Assembly: GCF_035593305.1 (NCBI RefSeq)
Contig: NZ_CP141615.1
Coordinates: 124,001-188,000, forward strand
Reading direction: 5' to 3'
Source of the DNA: Limnochorda sp. L945t
Lineage (GTDB): Bacteria > Bacillota > Limnochordia > Limnochordales > Geochordaceae
Length of the DNA: 64,000 nt
The notes under the pieces are model-generated. The model ran no database searches. It was not told where the DNA came from and saw only the letters and a program-made list of their open reading frames with translations. The translations under genes were made by a program, and so were the position numbers. Shown here one piece after another: positions 1-9,041 of this stretch. Position 1 is the first letter of the stretch. Each line of letters opens with the position of its first letter.

Positions 1-1750
1 TGTTGGTCACCGGCACCTGTACCTCCAGCGAGTCGCCGGGTGCGATGCTGGGGCGGCTGAGGCTGGCCTGGCCGTACGAGAAAGTGGTGTACGAGAGCCC
101 GTGGCCGAACGGGAACAACGGCTGCACGCCCCGAGCTTCGTAATAGCGGTACCCGATGAAAAGCCCCTCGCCGTAAAAGACCTTGCCGTTCTCGCCGGGG
201 AAGTTGAGGTACGACGGGTTGTCCTCCAGCCGCACCGGGTACGTCTCCGCCAGCTTACCCGAGGGATTGACCCGGCCGAAGAGGATGTCGGCGACGGCAC
301 CCCCGGACGCCTGCCCGGCGAGCCCCGCCAGCAGTACGGCCGGCACCCGGTCGATCCACCCGGCCATGGAGACGGGCGCCCCGTTGTGGAGCACGACGAC
401 GGTGCGGGGCTGGACCGCCGCGACGGCCTGGATGAGGGCGACGTGCCCGGGCGGGAGCTCCATGTCGAGCCGGTCGTACCCTTCCGACTCCACGCCGTCG
501 GGAAGCCCGGCGAAGATGAGCGCGGCGTCGGCTGCCTCGGCAGCCCGGGCAGCCGACCGGAGCAGGGCATCGTCGGGCTCGCCGCTTTCCAGGTAGCCCT
601 GGTAGTACGTGAGGGCCACCGAGCCGGCAGCGGCCCGCAACTCGTCGAGCGGCACGTCGACCCGGGTGGGCTGGACCCGGGAGCTGCCGCCGCCCTGGAA
701 CTGTGGGGCGACGGCCATGTGGCCGAGGACGGCGACCGAGCGCAACCGGGCCGGGTCGAGGGGCAGCACGCCGCCGTCGTTCTTGAGAAGCACCATGCAC
801 CTGGCCGCGGCCCGCCGGGCGAGCCGGTGATGCGCCTCGACCTCGGGCGCCTGCAGGCCGCGGGCCGGATCACGCGCTCCCGGCTGGGCCAGCGCGCGCT
901 CGACGAGGGCCAGGATGCGGGTCACGGCGCGGTCCAGCGCCTGCTCGTCCAGCCGGCCCGACCGTACGGCCTCGACGATGCGACGGTCGTTGCACGGTGA
1001 CGGACCCGGCATCTCCAGGTCGAGCCCCGCCTCGATGCCTGCGACTCGGTCGTCGACGGCGCCCCAGTCCGATATCACCGCGCCCTCGAATCCCCACTCG
1101 TCCCGCAAGATCTCGGTGAGCAGGTGGCGGTGCTGGGAGGCGTAGGTGCCGTTGATGCGGTTGTACGAGCACATGACGCTCCACGGGCGAGCCTGCGTGA
1201 CCACCCGCTCGAAGGCGGCCAGGTAGATCTCCCGCAGCACCCGCTCCGGAATCTCCGCGCTGATGCTCAGGCGCTCGCTCTCCTGGTTGTTGGCGGCGAA
1301 GTGCTTGAGGCAGGTACCCACGCCGGTCGATTGGACGCCCTCCACGTACGCAGACGCCAGCTCCCCGGCCAGGTAAGGGTCTTCCGAATAGTACTCGAAG
1401 TTGCGCCCGCAAAGCGGTGTGCGCTTCATGTTGACCCCCGGCGCGAGCAAGACGTGGACGCCCAGCGCCCGGGCCTCGACGCCCAGCGCCTCGCCGACCT
1501 CCCGCAGCAGGTCGCGGTCCCACGAGCATGCCAGGGCCGAGGCCGTGGGAAAGCAGGTGGCCGGGATGCTCCGGCCGATCATGTCCGCTTGCTCGATGGG
1601 CCGCCGTAGGCCGTGGGGGCCATCCGAAACCGTGATGGAATCGACGCCGAGCCGGGCAAGGGGTTTGGTCGTCCAGGGGGTGGCTCCTGAACAGAGGGCC
1701 GCCTTCTCTTCCAGGCTCATCTGGCGGACGAGGGCTTCGATGTCGTGCAC
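1..1750 (-). CDS. Glycoside hydrolase family 3 (beta-glucosidase type), C-terminus cut off by window edge
   Basis: Hydrolyses terminal beta-linked sugars, probably beta-glucosides or xylosides, by the retaining GH3 mechanism. The product starts at GTG 1750, with GGAGGAGG lying 10 bases upstream. It reads through an N-terminal SDGPHGLRRP motif (about residues 42-51) and the GH3 nucleophile motif VISDWGAVDD, in which Asp228 is the expected nucleophile. The C-terminal-domain motif LFPFGHGLSY sits at about residues 545-554. Reading continues past base 1, so roughly 150 or more residues of a usual 700-800 residue enzyme lie outside the window. No signal peptide is visible at the start, so the enzyme is probably cytoplasmic and acts on oligosaccharides brought in by the importer at 4278-9834. 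It is divergent from lacI and likely shares its control. The exact sugar specificity cannot be read from sequence. Confidence 0.93.
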   Translation of the reverse strand, partial: MHDIEALVRQMSLEEKAALCSGATPWTTKPLARLGVDSITVSDGPHGLRRPIEQADMIGRSIPATCFPTASALACSWDRDLLREVGEALGVEARALGVHVLLAPGVNMKRTPLCGRNFEYYSEDPYLAGELASAYVEGVQSTGVGTCLKHFAANNQESERLSISAEIPERVLREIYLAAFERVVTQARPWSVMCSYNRINGTYASQHRHLLTEILRDEWGFEGAVISDWGAVDDRVAGIEAGLDLEMPGPSPCNDRRIVEAVRSGRLDEQALDRAVTRILALVERALAQPGARDPARGLQAPEVEAHHRLARRAAARCMVLLKNDGGVLPLDPARLRSVAVLGHMAVAPQFQGGGSSRVQPTRVDVPLDELRAAAGSVALTYYQGYLESGEPDDALLRSAARAAEAADAALIFAGLPDGVESEGYDRLDMELPPGHVALIQAVAAVQPRTVVVLHNGAPVSMAGWIDRVPAVLLAGLAGQASGGAVADILFGRVNPSGKLAETYPVRLEDNPSYLNFPGENGKVFYGEGLFIGYRYYEARGVQPLFPFGHGLSYTTFSYGQASLSRPSIAPGDSLEVQVPVTN

Positions 1751-2043
1751 GGGGTCTTTGCCTCCTCCGGCGTGGAGAGCTCGGGACGTACCGGCAACCG
1801 GTATTCGACGGGTACCATCCCGATCCTGCCCGGGGACGTTAACGGCCACGCGATGGGGAACGGAAGGTCGCGACGACCCGCGCCGAGAGCGCAGGCCATA
1901 CAAACGTGAAGTAATTCTCATGATCCTTGACACGACGAGCTTTGAGGGGGTGCGCGCGGTCCCGAGAGCACTCGGCAGGAAATCCGGTTACAGGAGCAGA
2001 ATAAGACGCCCGGAAGTTATCGATAACGAGGACCGAGGGCGCA
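1751..2043. other. Divergent intergenic region between GH3 and lacI
   Basis: This 293-base gap separates two divergent genes and should hold both promoters. It is less GC-rich near 1910-2030 than its surroundings. A TTGACA at 1927-1932 has no good -10 partner 16-18 bases away, so I do not call a promoter. The one clear element is the palindrome at 2016-2027, listed separately. Confidence 0.5.
2016..2027. promoter_or_regulatory. Candidate LacI-family operator (12-bp perfect palindrome)
   Basis: GTTATCGATAAC is a perfect palindrome with a central CG, the usual form of LacI-family operators. It lies 16 bases before the lacI start codon in the gap shared with the GH3 gene, so it could control both genes. 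Regulator-operator pairing is inferred from position; no second copy was noticed before the binding-protein gene at 4278. Confidence 0.65.
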
Positions 2044-3144
2044 ATGGTGACGCTGGCCGACATCGCAAGGCGCCTGGGGGTCTCCACGATGACCGTCTCC
2101 CGGGCGCTCAACGGGCGAGACGGGGTGAGCGAGGAGCTGCGCCGCCGGGTCCTCGAGGAAGCGGAGCGGCTCGGCTACAGCAAAAACCTTCTCTCGGTGG
2201 CCCTTCGCCGCGGGAAGACCCGGACGGTGGGGCTCTGCGTGTTCGACCTCTCGTTCCCGTACGCCAACGAGCTGGTGCGAGAGGTGGATCACCTGGCCCG
2301 GGCAGCAGGCTACGAGGTGCTGGTCAACTGTTCGCACGGGGATGCGAAGGAAGAGCGGGAAAACGTGGAGGCGTTCCTGCGCCGGCGGGTCGACGGGATG
2401 CTGATCGTGCCCGTCGCGAGCGGCCACAACGTGCAGTTCTTCAAGAGGCTGGCGCACCGGGGGGTGCCCCTGGTCTTCGTGGACCGGTACCTGGCGGGGT
2501 GCCCGGTGGACTACGTGGCCACTGACAACATCCAGGGAGGATTCCTGGCCACCTCCCACCTGCTGGAGTTGGGACACCGGAAGATCGCCTTCGTGCCTGG
2601 CCCTGAGATCGATTGCATCGCCGTGCAGGACCGGTTGGTCGGGGCCGAGCGGGCGCTGGCGCCGTACGGCGATGGGGCGAACCTCACCGTGCTGCAGCCG
2701 CAGCGCCCCGTGCCGAGGCCGGAGGACAACGGGTACGAGGCTGTCCGCGACTACCTGCGAGGCGGGGGCCGGAGCGAGGGAGGCCGGCTGACGGCGGTTT
2801 TCGCGGTTAACGATAGCGTTGCCATGGGGGTCGTCGCGGCGCTACGGGAACACGGGGTGCGGGTGCCGGAGGAGATGTCGGTGGTAGGGTTCGACGACAT
2901 CTCGATGGCCAAGTACTTCCAGCCCCCGCTCACCACCATCCGGCAAGATGCCCAAGGCATCGGGCAGTCGAGTATCCGGATGCTGCTCGAGCTCATGGAT
3001 GGGCGCCGGCCGTCGGGCCGGCGGTTGTTGCTCGAACCCGTGCTGGTGGAGCGGGCGACTACGGCTCCCGTGGCGGGCAGTGGTGCGGAGGCAAGCGGGG
3101 CGTCCGGACATCGATCATCCACGGAGGCGGTGACACAGCGATGA
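2044..3144 (+). CDS. LacI-family transcriptional regulator
   Basis: DNA-binding repressor of the LacI/GalR family, 366 residues. The N-terminal helix-turn-helix and hinge helix are clear ([20 protein letters not shown], residues 4-23). A periplasmic-binding-protein-like sugar sensor domain follows, with the family segments [19 protein letters not shown] and [14 protein letters not shown]. The stop overlaps the next gene's start as ATGA, so it is co-transcribed with the aldo/keto reductase. A palindromic site lies just upstream, suggesting autoregulation and control of the adjoining glycoside-hydrolase and importer genes. The effector is probably a mono- or oligosaccharide released from a beta-glycan; this is inferred from neighbours. 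The roughly 25-residue tail after the sensor domain is low in complexity and may be variable. Confidence 0.94.
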   Translation: MVTLADIARRLGVSTMTVSRALNGRDGVSEELRRRVLEEAERLGYSKNLLSVALRRGKTRTVGLCVFDLSFPYANELVREVDHLARAAGYEVLVNCSHGDAKEERENVEAFLRRRVDGMLIVPVASGHNVQFFKRLAHRGVPLVFVDRYLAGCPVDYVATDNIQGGFLATSHLLELGHRKIAFVPGPEIDCIAVQDRLVGAERALAPYGDGANLTVLQPQRPVPRPEDNGYEAVRDYLRGGGRSEGGRLTAVFAVNDSVAMGVVAALREHGVRVPEEMSVVGFDDISMAKYFQPPLTTIRQDAQGIGQSSIRMLLELMDGRRPSGRRLLLEPVLVERATTAPVAGSGAEASGASGHRSSTEAVTQR

Positions 3145-4148
3145 ACTACCGGTATCTGGGGCGTACGGGGTTGAAGGTCAGCGAGCTATGCCTCGGCACG
3201 ATGACCTTCGGGCGCGAATCGTCCGAGGCCGAGAGCCACCGCATGCTCGACCGTTTCGCTGAGGCAGGAGGCAATTTCATCGATACGGCCGACGTGTATG
3301 CCGCCGGCGTCTCCGAAGAGATCCTCGGCCGATGGCTCAAGGGCAAGCGGCGCGACGACTACGTGATCGCGACCAAGGTGCGTTTCGCCATGGGAAAAGG
3401 CCCCAATGACCTGGGGCTGAGCCGCAAGCACATCGTGGCCGCCGTCGAGGCGAGCCTCCGCCGCCTGCAAACGGATTACGTGGATCTCTACCAGGTCCAT
3501 GCCTGGGACCCGGGCACGCCTCTGGAGGAGACCCTATCGACGCTGGACGACCTGGTCCACAGGGGGCTCGTCCGCTACACGGGGGCCAGCAACTACAGCG
3601 GATGGCAACTGCAGAAGGCCATCGACGCGGCACGGGCCCACGGCTGGGAGCCGTTTTCCTGCTTGCAGCCCCTCTACAACTTGCTGGATCGCTCCACCGA
3701 GTGGGAGCTCATCCCCGTCTGCGTCAACGAAGGGCTGGGTGTCATCCCGTGGAGCCCGCTGCGGGGTGGATGGCTGAGCGGCAAGTTTCGCCGGGGCATG
3801 ACCGCACCGCCGGCAGGCACCCGCATCGAGCAGGCGAGCCGCTATGGGTGGAGCGAGAACTGGGAGCGCTACAACAACGAGCGGACCTGGCGGGTCATCG
3901 ACACGCTGCTGGTGATCGCCGGGCAGGTCGGCAAGACGCCTGCCCAGGTGGCGCTCAACTGGCTGCTGCGCAAGCCCGGGGTAACGGCTCCCATCATCGG
4001 CGCCCGGGACACGGCGCAGCTCGAGGACAACCTGGGCGCGACCGGCTGGGAGCTGACCGCCGAGCAGGTCGCCGCTCTGGACAGGGCCAGCGACCCCGAG
4101 CTCCCCTACCCGTACGATTTCATCCGCAACGCCAGCCGGGAGCGCTGA
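3141..4148 (+). CDS. Aldo/keto reductase
   Basis: NAD(P)H-dependent oxidoreductase of the AKR superfamily, 335 residues, a normal length. It begins [19 protein letters not shown], typical of the bacterial YajO/general-stress AKR group. The catalytic tetrad is visible: Asp48 and Tyr53 in IDTADVY, Lys79 in VIATK, and His120 in DLYQVHAW. The C-terminal cofactor region is present ([20 protein letters not shown]). The gene overlaps lacI by 4 bases and precedes the importer operon, so it probably reduces or oxidises a sugar or sugar aldehyde released during glycan use. The substrate is not determinable from sequence. Confidence 0.92.
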   Translation: MNYRYLGRTGLKVSELCLGTMTFGRESSEAESHRMLDRFAEAGGNFIDTADVYAAGVSEEILGRWLKGKRRDDYVIATKVRFAMGKGPNDLGLSRKHIVAAVEASLRRLQTDYVDLYQVHAWDPGTPLEETLSTLDDLVHRGLVRYTGASNYSGWQLQKAIDAARAHGWEPFSCLQPLYNLLDRSTEWELIPVCVNEGLGVIPWSPLRGGWLSGKFRRGMTAPPAGTRIEQASRYGWSENWERYNNERTWRVIDTLLVIAGQVGKTPAQVALNWLLRKPGVTAPIIGARDTAQLEDNLGATGWELTAEQVAALDRASDPELPYPYDFIRNASRER

Positions 4149-4277
4149 GGGTCGTCACGGCGGAAGGGGGGCGGGAGGAAACCGGAGTGACCGGGGGCTG
4201 GCCGCTCCCGGAGGAAGTGGGGCGGCGTCCGTAACGGGGCCCGCAAAGGCCCGGGTCTGGGGCCGTGGAGGCCCAGT

Positions 4278-6008
4278 TTGGAGAGGATGGTGCCCACTTT
4301 GAAGCGTACCTGGCGTACCACAGCATTCCTGGGGATGGTCGTCCTGGCCGTGGCCGTTGCAGGGGCCGCGCCGGCATTCGCCCAGGGGCTACCCCGCAAT
4401 CAAACCCTATATATCGCCGGTTTCCAGTGGGGACCTGCCAACCACTTCAACCCGCTGGCGCCCAACGCTGCCTGGCCGGTGGGCGGCAACGGCAACCCGG
4501 ATCAGCAGGCGCCGGGTTACGTCTATGAGTCCCTCTTCCTGTACAACATCGTGGACGGGCGTTTCGAGCCGCTCTTGGCCCGGGAGATGAAGTGGGTCGA
4601 CGCGACCACGCTGCGCATCCAGCTCCAGCCGGGCACCAGGTGGCAGGATGGCAAGGCGCTCACGGCACGTGACGTGGCCTTCACGTTCCAGCTGGCCGAG
4701 CGCTTCGCCCTGGGGTACAGCTCGTTCTGGCAGTACGTGAAGTCGGTCAAGGCGGTGGACGACCGGACCGTCGAGATCGCGCTCGACCCGGCGAAGCCCA
4801 ACCGGCCGCTGGTCGAGCAGTACGTCGCGACGGTCATGATCCTTCCCCAGCACATCTGGGGCCCGTTGGCGGACAAAGGGCGCGCCGAGCTCATGCAGTT
4901 CACCAACCTGAAGCCGGTCGGTTCCGGCCCCTACCAGGTGCAGAGCTACTCGGCCGAGCGGATCGTGCTGCAGCGGTTCGAAGGGTACTGGGGCAAGTCG
5001 CTGTACGGGATGCCCACCCCGAAGTACCTCGTGCACCCGATCTTCAAGAGCAACGACGCCGGCAACCTGGCGCTCAAGCAAGGGGACGTCGACTGGTCCC
5101 AACAGTTCGTGCCGCAGGTGTGGACGCTGCACAACGTCCAGACCTGGTACGACAAGGAACCGTACTACATCCCGGGCTCGATCCCGCTCATGATCATCAA
5201 CGTCCACAAGAAAGGGCTCGACAACGTCCAGGTGCGGCGCGCGCTGGCGTACTCCATCGACTACGCGCTGATCGCCCGTACCGCCATGTCACGGTACTCG
5301 GAGCCGGCGAAGTCGAGCCTGATCCTGCCGACCGGCGTCGAGTCCCAATACTTCGATGAGCAGCTCGTCGAGCAGTACGGCTGGAAGCACGACCCGAAGA
5401 AGGCCGTTCAGATCCTGGAGCAGGAGCTCAAGGCGAAGAAGGGGCCGGACGGCATTTACGTGTTGCCGGACGGGACCAGGCTGAGCTTCACGGTGCAGAC
5501 CCCGTACGGGTGGACCGACTGGATGGCGGCCCTGCAGGTGGTCTCGCAGAGCGCAAAGCAGGTGGGCATCGAGGTGCGCACGGACTTCCCGCAGGCACCC
5601 ATCGTCTCCACCAACGTGCAGAACGGCAACTTTGACCTGGTGCTCTGGTACGTCTCCCAGGTAGGCGCGGCCAGCCCCTGGACCCGCTTCCGGGACGTGC
5701 TGGACGACCGGGGCGTGCCGCCCATCGGCCAGCAAGCGTTCCAGAACTACGGGCGCTTCTCCCACCCCGACGTGGCCGGCTTGCTCGACCGCGCCGCCTC
5801 GGCCGGGAGCCCGGAGCAGTTGAAGGAGATCTACGGGCAGCTCGACCGTATCTTCATGGAGAACGTGCCGGCCATCCCGCTCATGTACCGGCCGCTTCTC
5901 TTCTACGAGTTCAACACGACGCACTGGACGGGCTTCCCGACGAGCCAGGACCCCAAGGCGCCCCCGATGTTCTACATCTCGGTGCTGCGCCTGGTCCGTC
6001 CGAAGTGA
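4278..6008 (+). CDS. ABC transporter substrate-binding protein, family 5 (Opp/Dpp/oligosaccharide type)
   Basis: Extracytoplasmic solute receptor of the SBP_bac_5 family, about 576 residues. A signal peptide with a hydrophobic core and an APAFA-Q cleavage site ends near residue 36. The family hallmark region is present (TRWQDGKALTARDVAFTFQL), followed by VGSGPYQVQSY. The start is uncertain: TTG 4278 has GGAGG six bases upstream, while TTG 4299 gives a more compact signal peptide and has GGAGAGG 12 bases upstream. It leads an importer with two permeases and two ATPases. Family-5 receptors classically bind peptides or nickel, but several bind beta-glucan or mannan oligosaccharides. The flanking GH3, GH-A enzyme and LacI regulator favour an oligosaccharide here. 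A hairpin follows the gene. Confidence 0.9.
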   Translation: MERMVPTLKRTWRTTAFLGMVVLAVAVAGAAPAFAQGLPRNQTLYIAGFQWGPANHFNPLAPNAAWPVGGNGNPDQQAPGYVYESLFLYNIVDGRFEPLLAREMKWVDATTLRIQLQPGTRWQDGKALTARDVAFTFQLAERFALGYSSFWQYVKSVKAVDDRTVEIALDPAKPNRPLVEQYVATVMILPQHIWGPLADKGRAELMQFTNLKPVGSGPYQVQSYSAERIVLQRFEGYWGKSLYGMPTPKYLVHPIFKSNDAGNLALKQGDVDWSQQFVPQVWTLHNVQTWYDKEPYYIPGSIPLMIINVHKKGLDNVQVRRALAYSIDYALIARTAMSRYSEPAKSSLILPTGVESQYFDEQLVEQYGWKHDPKKAVQILEQELKAKKGPDGIYVLPDGTRLSFTVQTPYGWTDWMAALQVVSQSAKQVGIEVRTDFPQAPIVSTNVQNGNFDLVLWYVSQVGAASPWTRFRDVLDDRGVPPIGQQAFQNYGRFSHPDVAGLLDRAASAGSPEQLKEIYGQLDRIFMENVPAIPLMYRPLLFYEFNTTHWTGFPTSQDPKAPPMFYISVLRLVRPK

Positions 6009-6065
6009 CGCGCAGGAAGGAAAGGGACCACCCGGCGGCGGCCGGTTGACCGCCACGACAGGCGG

Positions 6066-6098
6066 AGCGGGAGGGTCTCCGGACAGAGCCCTCCCGCT
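6066..6098. terminator. Hairpin between binding-protein and permease genes
   Basis: AGCGGGAGGG (6066-6075) and CCCTCCCGCT (6089-6098) form a 10-bp perfect stem, and the 13-base loop can itself pair partly. It sits 58 bases after the binding-protein stop and before the first permease. There is no T-run, so it is more likely an mRNA-protecting or attenuating structure than a full terminator. Confidence 0.6.
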
Positions 6099-6141
6099 GC
6101 GCCCCGGCGGGCAGCCGTGACCGTCGAACGGGCGTAGGGGG

Positions 6142-7152
6142 TTGACGTACCTGCGGCGCTACATCGTGAGCAAGGCGTTGTGGTACGCGCTGGCATTCGT
6201 CGTAGCCATGGGGCTCAATTTCCTGCTGCCGCGGCTCATTCCCGGTAACCCCGTAGACGCGCTCATCGCCCAGTACCTGCGGAGCGGCGGGCAGGGCGAG
6301 GCGGCGAGCCGGGTCTACCAGGCATTCTTGCAGGAGTTCGGTCTCGACGAGCCCATGGGGCAGCAGTTCGTGACGTACGTGGGTAACGTCCTGCGGGGCA
6401 ACCTGGGGACTTCCTTCTCCTTCTACCCGGCCAGGGTGACCGACCTCATCGCACAGGCGTTGCCCTGGACCGTGGCCCTGCAGTTGCCGGCCATCCTCAT
6501 CGGATGGATCCTGGGCAACTTGCTCGGAGCCCTGGCCGCCTACAAGGGAGGCAAGTTCGACCGCACGCTCTTCGTGGGCGCACTGGCCGTCTCCAGCATC
6601 CCGTATTACGCCATGGCCATTCTCCTGTTGTACTTCCTCGCCGTGGTGGTGCCGGTCTTCCCGGTGGCGGGCGGGTACAGCTTCGGTTTGAGCCCGAACC
6701 TGTCCGTGGGATTCATCGTGGACCTGATCCAGCATTACACCCTGCCCTTCCTCTCCCTGGTGCTGATCGCCATCGGGGGGCAGGCCGTCGGGATGCGCTC
6801 CATGGCCATCTACGAGCTGGGTGCGGATTACGTCAACTACGCGTCCGGGATGGGAGTCAAGGAAAACACGATCCTGCGGTACGTCTTCCGCAACGCCATG
6901 CTGCCGCAGGTGACGGGCCTTGCCCTGTCGCTGGGCACCATGGTCGGGGGAGCGCTCATCACCGAGCTGGTCTTCTCGTATCCCGGCATCGGGTACCTGC
7001 TCTTCAACGCGATCTCCCTCAACGATTACCCGCTCATCCAGGGCGTGACGCTGTTCATCGCGACGGCGGTGCTGCTGGCCAACTTCCTGGTCGACCTGGC
7101 GTACGGCTTCATCGATCCGCGCATCCGGGCCGTTCAAATGGGGGAGCGATAG
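6142..7152 (+). CDS. ABC transporter permease, DppB/OppB type
   Basis: Integral membrane subunit of an Opp/Dpp-family importer, 336 residues. It has about six hydrophobic segments, with a long extracytoplasmic loop after the first (the motif LIPGNPVDALI and the EFGLDEPMGQQF region typical of OppB/DppB). The cytoplasmic ATPase-contact loop near residues 228-247 reads YELGADYVNYASGMGV, and a C-terminal AYGFIDPRIRA motif is present. The start is TTG 6142; an in-frame stop lies directly upstream, so no longer start is possible. It pairs with the DppC-type permease beginning three bases after its stop. Substrate choice is set mainly by the receptor at 4278. Confidence 0.93.
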   Translation: MTYLRRYIVSKALWYALAFVVAMGLNFLLPRLIPGNPVDALIAQYLRSGGQGEAASRVYQAFLQEFGLDEPMGQQFVTYVGNVLRGNLGTSFSFYPARVTDLIAQALPWTVALQLPAILIGWILGNLLGALAAYKGGKFDRTLFVGALAVSSIPYYAMAILLLYFLAVVVPVFPVAGGYSFGLSPNLSVGFIVDLIQHYTLPFLSLVLIAIGGQAVGMRSMAIYELGADYVNYASGMGVKENTILRYVFRNAMLPQVTGLALSLGTMVGGALITELVFSYPGIGYLLFNAISLNDYPLIQGVTLFIATAVLLANFLVDLAYGFIDPRIRAVQMGER

Positions 7153-7155
7153 CAA

Positions 7156-8013
7156 GTGGCCGTTTCCGGGTCGGTGCGGCGGGCGTTTCGCTCGCAGCGG
7201 TTCATGGCGAGCCTCGTCCTGGTGCTGGCGGTACTTGCCTTTGCGCTGGCGGGGCCCGCGATCGCCGGGCGCGACCCCAACGCCATCGTGGGCATGCCGT
7301 TCGAGCCGCCGTCGGGCAGCGCTTTGCTCGGCACCGACAACTTCGGGAAAGACGAGCTGACGCTGCTCATGTACGGTACCCGGACGTCGCTCGAAATCGG
7401 GGCGATCGCCGGCATCATCGCCGTGGTCATCGGCACCGTGGTGGGGACGACGGCGGGCTATTACGGGGGCGTCACGGAGGAACTCCTGATGGGCGTGACC
7501 AACGTGCTCATCACGATTCCCTCCTTCATCGTCCTCATCCTGCTCTCGATTGCGCTGCAATCCCGATCCGTGCCCGTCATGGGCCTCATCATCGGCATCA
7601 CGTCGTGGCCATGGACGGCCCGGGCGGTACGGGCGCAGGCGAGCAGCCTGCGGGCGCGAGAGCACGTGGACGTCGCCCGCCTTTCGGGGTCCGGCGGCGT
7701 CGAGATCATCGTACGGGAGATCATCCCCTACATGCTCTCCTATCTGGCCATGGCGTTCACGCTGCAGCTCGCCTCTGCCGTGCTGACGGAGGCGGCGCTC
7801 AGCATGCTGGGGTTGGGGCCGTCCAACACCATTTCCCTGGGCGTGTTGCTGCAATGGGCGCTGCTGTGGGAGGCGGTACGCCAGGGTGTCTGGTGGACCT
7901 TCGTGCCGCCGGTCTTTTTCCTGGCCGTCATTGCGTTCAGCCTGCAGCTGCTGAACGCCAGCCTCGACGAGATTTACAACCCGAGGCTCCGAAGGGAGGG
8001 CCGGGGCGCGTGA
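7156..8013 (+). CDS. ABC transporter permease, DppC/OppC type
   Basis: Second membrane subunit of the same importer, 285 residues, starting at GTG three bases after the upstream gene. The OppC N-terminal signature around residues 49-62 (SALLGTDNFGKDEL) and the ATPase-contact segment near residue 160 (LRAREHVDVARLSG) are both present. There are about six membrane segments, and a typical C-terminal motif reads FSLQLLNASLDEIYNPRLR. Its stop overlaps the GTG of the ATPase gene by 4 bases, so translation is coupled. Confidence 0.93.
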   Translation: MAVSGSVRRAFRSQRFMASLVLVLAVLAFALAGPAIAGRDPNAIVGMPFEPPSGSALLGTDNFGKDELTLLMYGTRTSLEIGAIAGIIAVVIGTVVGTTAGYYGGVTEELLMGVTNVLITIPSFIVLILLSIALQSRSVPVMGLIIGITSWPWTARAVRAQASSLRAREHVDVARLSGSGGVEIIVREIIPYMLSYLAMAFTLQLASAVLTEAALSMLGLGPSNTISLGVLLQWALLWEAVRQGVWWTFVPPVFFLAVIAFSLQLLNASLDEIYNPRLRREGRGA

Positions 8014-9041
8014 GCACGCTGCTCGAGGCCCGCCGGATCAGTGCGAGCTACCGGGTCGACAGCGACGGGCCGCGCATCCGGGCCGTCGATGACGTCTCGC
8101 TCACGCTGGAGGAGGGCGAGGCGCTCGGCGTCGCCGGCGAGTCCGGGTGCGGCAAGTCGACGCTCGCGAGCATCCTGTCGCTCAACGTCCACCCGCCGCT
8201 GCAGGTGACGGGGGGCCGGCTGCGGGTGGCAGGTCACGACATCCCGCTCGACGGCATCAACGGCGGCCGGGTGGCAACCGGGCTGCGGGGCAAGGTGGTG
8301 GCGCTGCTCCCCCAGGGCGCCATGAACGCGCTCAACCCCACGCTTCGGGTGCGGGATTTCGTCTACGACGTGCTGCGCTCGCACGTGGCGGGCATCACCC
8401 GCAAAGAGGCCATCGCCCGTGCCACCGAGCGTCTGGAGCGACTGGCGCTGCCGCCGAGGGTGCTGGACGCCTACCCGCACCAGCTGAGCGGCGGGATGCG
8501 CCAGCGGGTGGTGGCGGTGGTCTCGACGCTGCTCGACCCGGACGTGCTCATTGCCGACGAGCCGACCTCCGCCCTCGACGTGAGTTCGCAGCGGGCGTTG
8601 CTGGCGCTCCTGTCGCACCTGCTGGAGCAGCGCATCATCCGGGGCATTGTCTTCATCACGCACGAACTGCCGCTGCTCCGGTACATCGCCCATCGCATCG
8701 CCATCATGTACGCGGGGCAGCTCGTGGAGGTGGGGCCGGCGGAGGAGGTCCTCTTCCAGCCGGCGCACCCGTACACGAAGGTCCTCATGGAGGCCACCAT
8801 CGTACTGGAGACCGGTACGCGGCGCCAGCGCATCCAGACGGTGGGAGGGGCCCCGCCCAATCTCGTTTCGCCACCCCCGGGGTGTCGCTTCCACCCGCGT
8901 TGCCCGGTGGCGATGGGCCGATGCTCACGGGAGGCGCCACCGGTGGTGGATGTGGGGGCGGGCCATTCGGCGGTTTGCTGGTGGGTCGCCGAGCAACGGG
9001 CAGGAGAGGCGGGCAGTATGAGCCATGCCGCCAGCAACTGA
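8010..9041 (+). CDS. ABC transporter ATP-binding protein, DppD/OppD type
   Basis: Cytoplasmic ATPase of the importer, 343 residues from GTG 8010, with GGGAGGG nine bases upstream. It carries Walker A GESGCGKST, a Q-loop (LLPQGAMNALNP), signature LSGGMRQRV, Walker B with DEPTSALD, and the switch His in FITHEL. The C-terminal oligo_HPY extension contains four cysteines in and after CRFHPRCPVAMGRC, as in DppD/OppD proteins. The reading frame stays open for about 500 codons upstream, but that stretch is antisense-like shadow over the permeases and not part of this protein. The gene overlaps dppC by 4 bases and the next ATPase by 17. Confidence 0.94.
   Translation: MSTLLEARRISASYRVDSDGPRIRAVDDVSLTLEEGEALGVAGESGCGKSTLASILSLNVHPPLQVTGGRLRVAGHDIPLDGINGGRVATGLRGKVVALLPQGAMNALNPTLRVRDFVYDVLRSHVAGITRKEAIARATERLERLALPPRVLDAYPHQLSGGMRQRVVAVVSTLLDPDVLIADEPTSALDVSSQRALLALLSHLLEQRIIRGIVFITHELPLLRYIAHRIAIMYAGQLVEVGPAEEVLFQPAHPYTKVLMEATIVLETGTRRQRIQTVGGAPPNLVSPPPGCRFHPRCPVAMGRCSREAPPVVDVGAGHSAVCWWVAEQRAGEAGSMSHAASN

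Noticed and set aside
1927-1955. TTGACA at 1927-1932 as a -35 box for lacI
   Set aside because: No reasonable -10 sequence occurs 16-18 bases downstream.
5911-7854. A 647-codon antisense frame, and similar ones at 42332-44401 and 56554-58530
   Set aside because: Each is opposite well-supported genes and has no recognisable domain or ribosome site.
6504-9041. A single 845-codon frame covering two permeases and the ATPase
   Set aside because: Only the part from GTG 8010 encodes recognisable ATPase sequence. The first 500 codons are a composition-driven shadow of the two permease genes, which are clear in their own frames.
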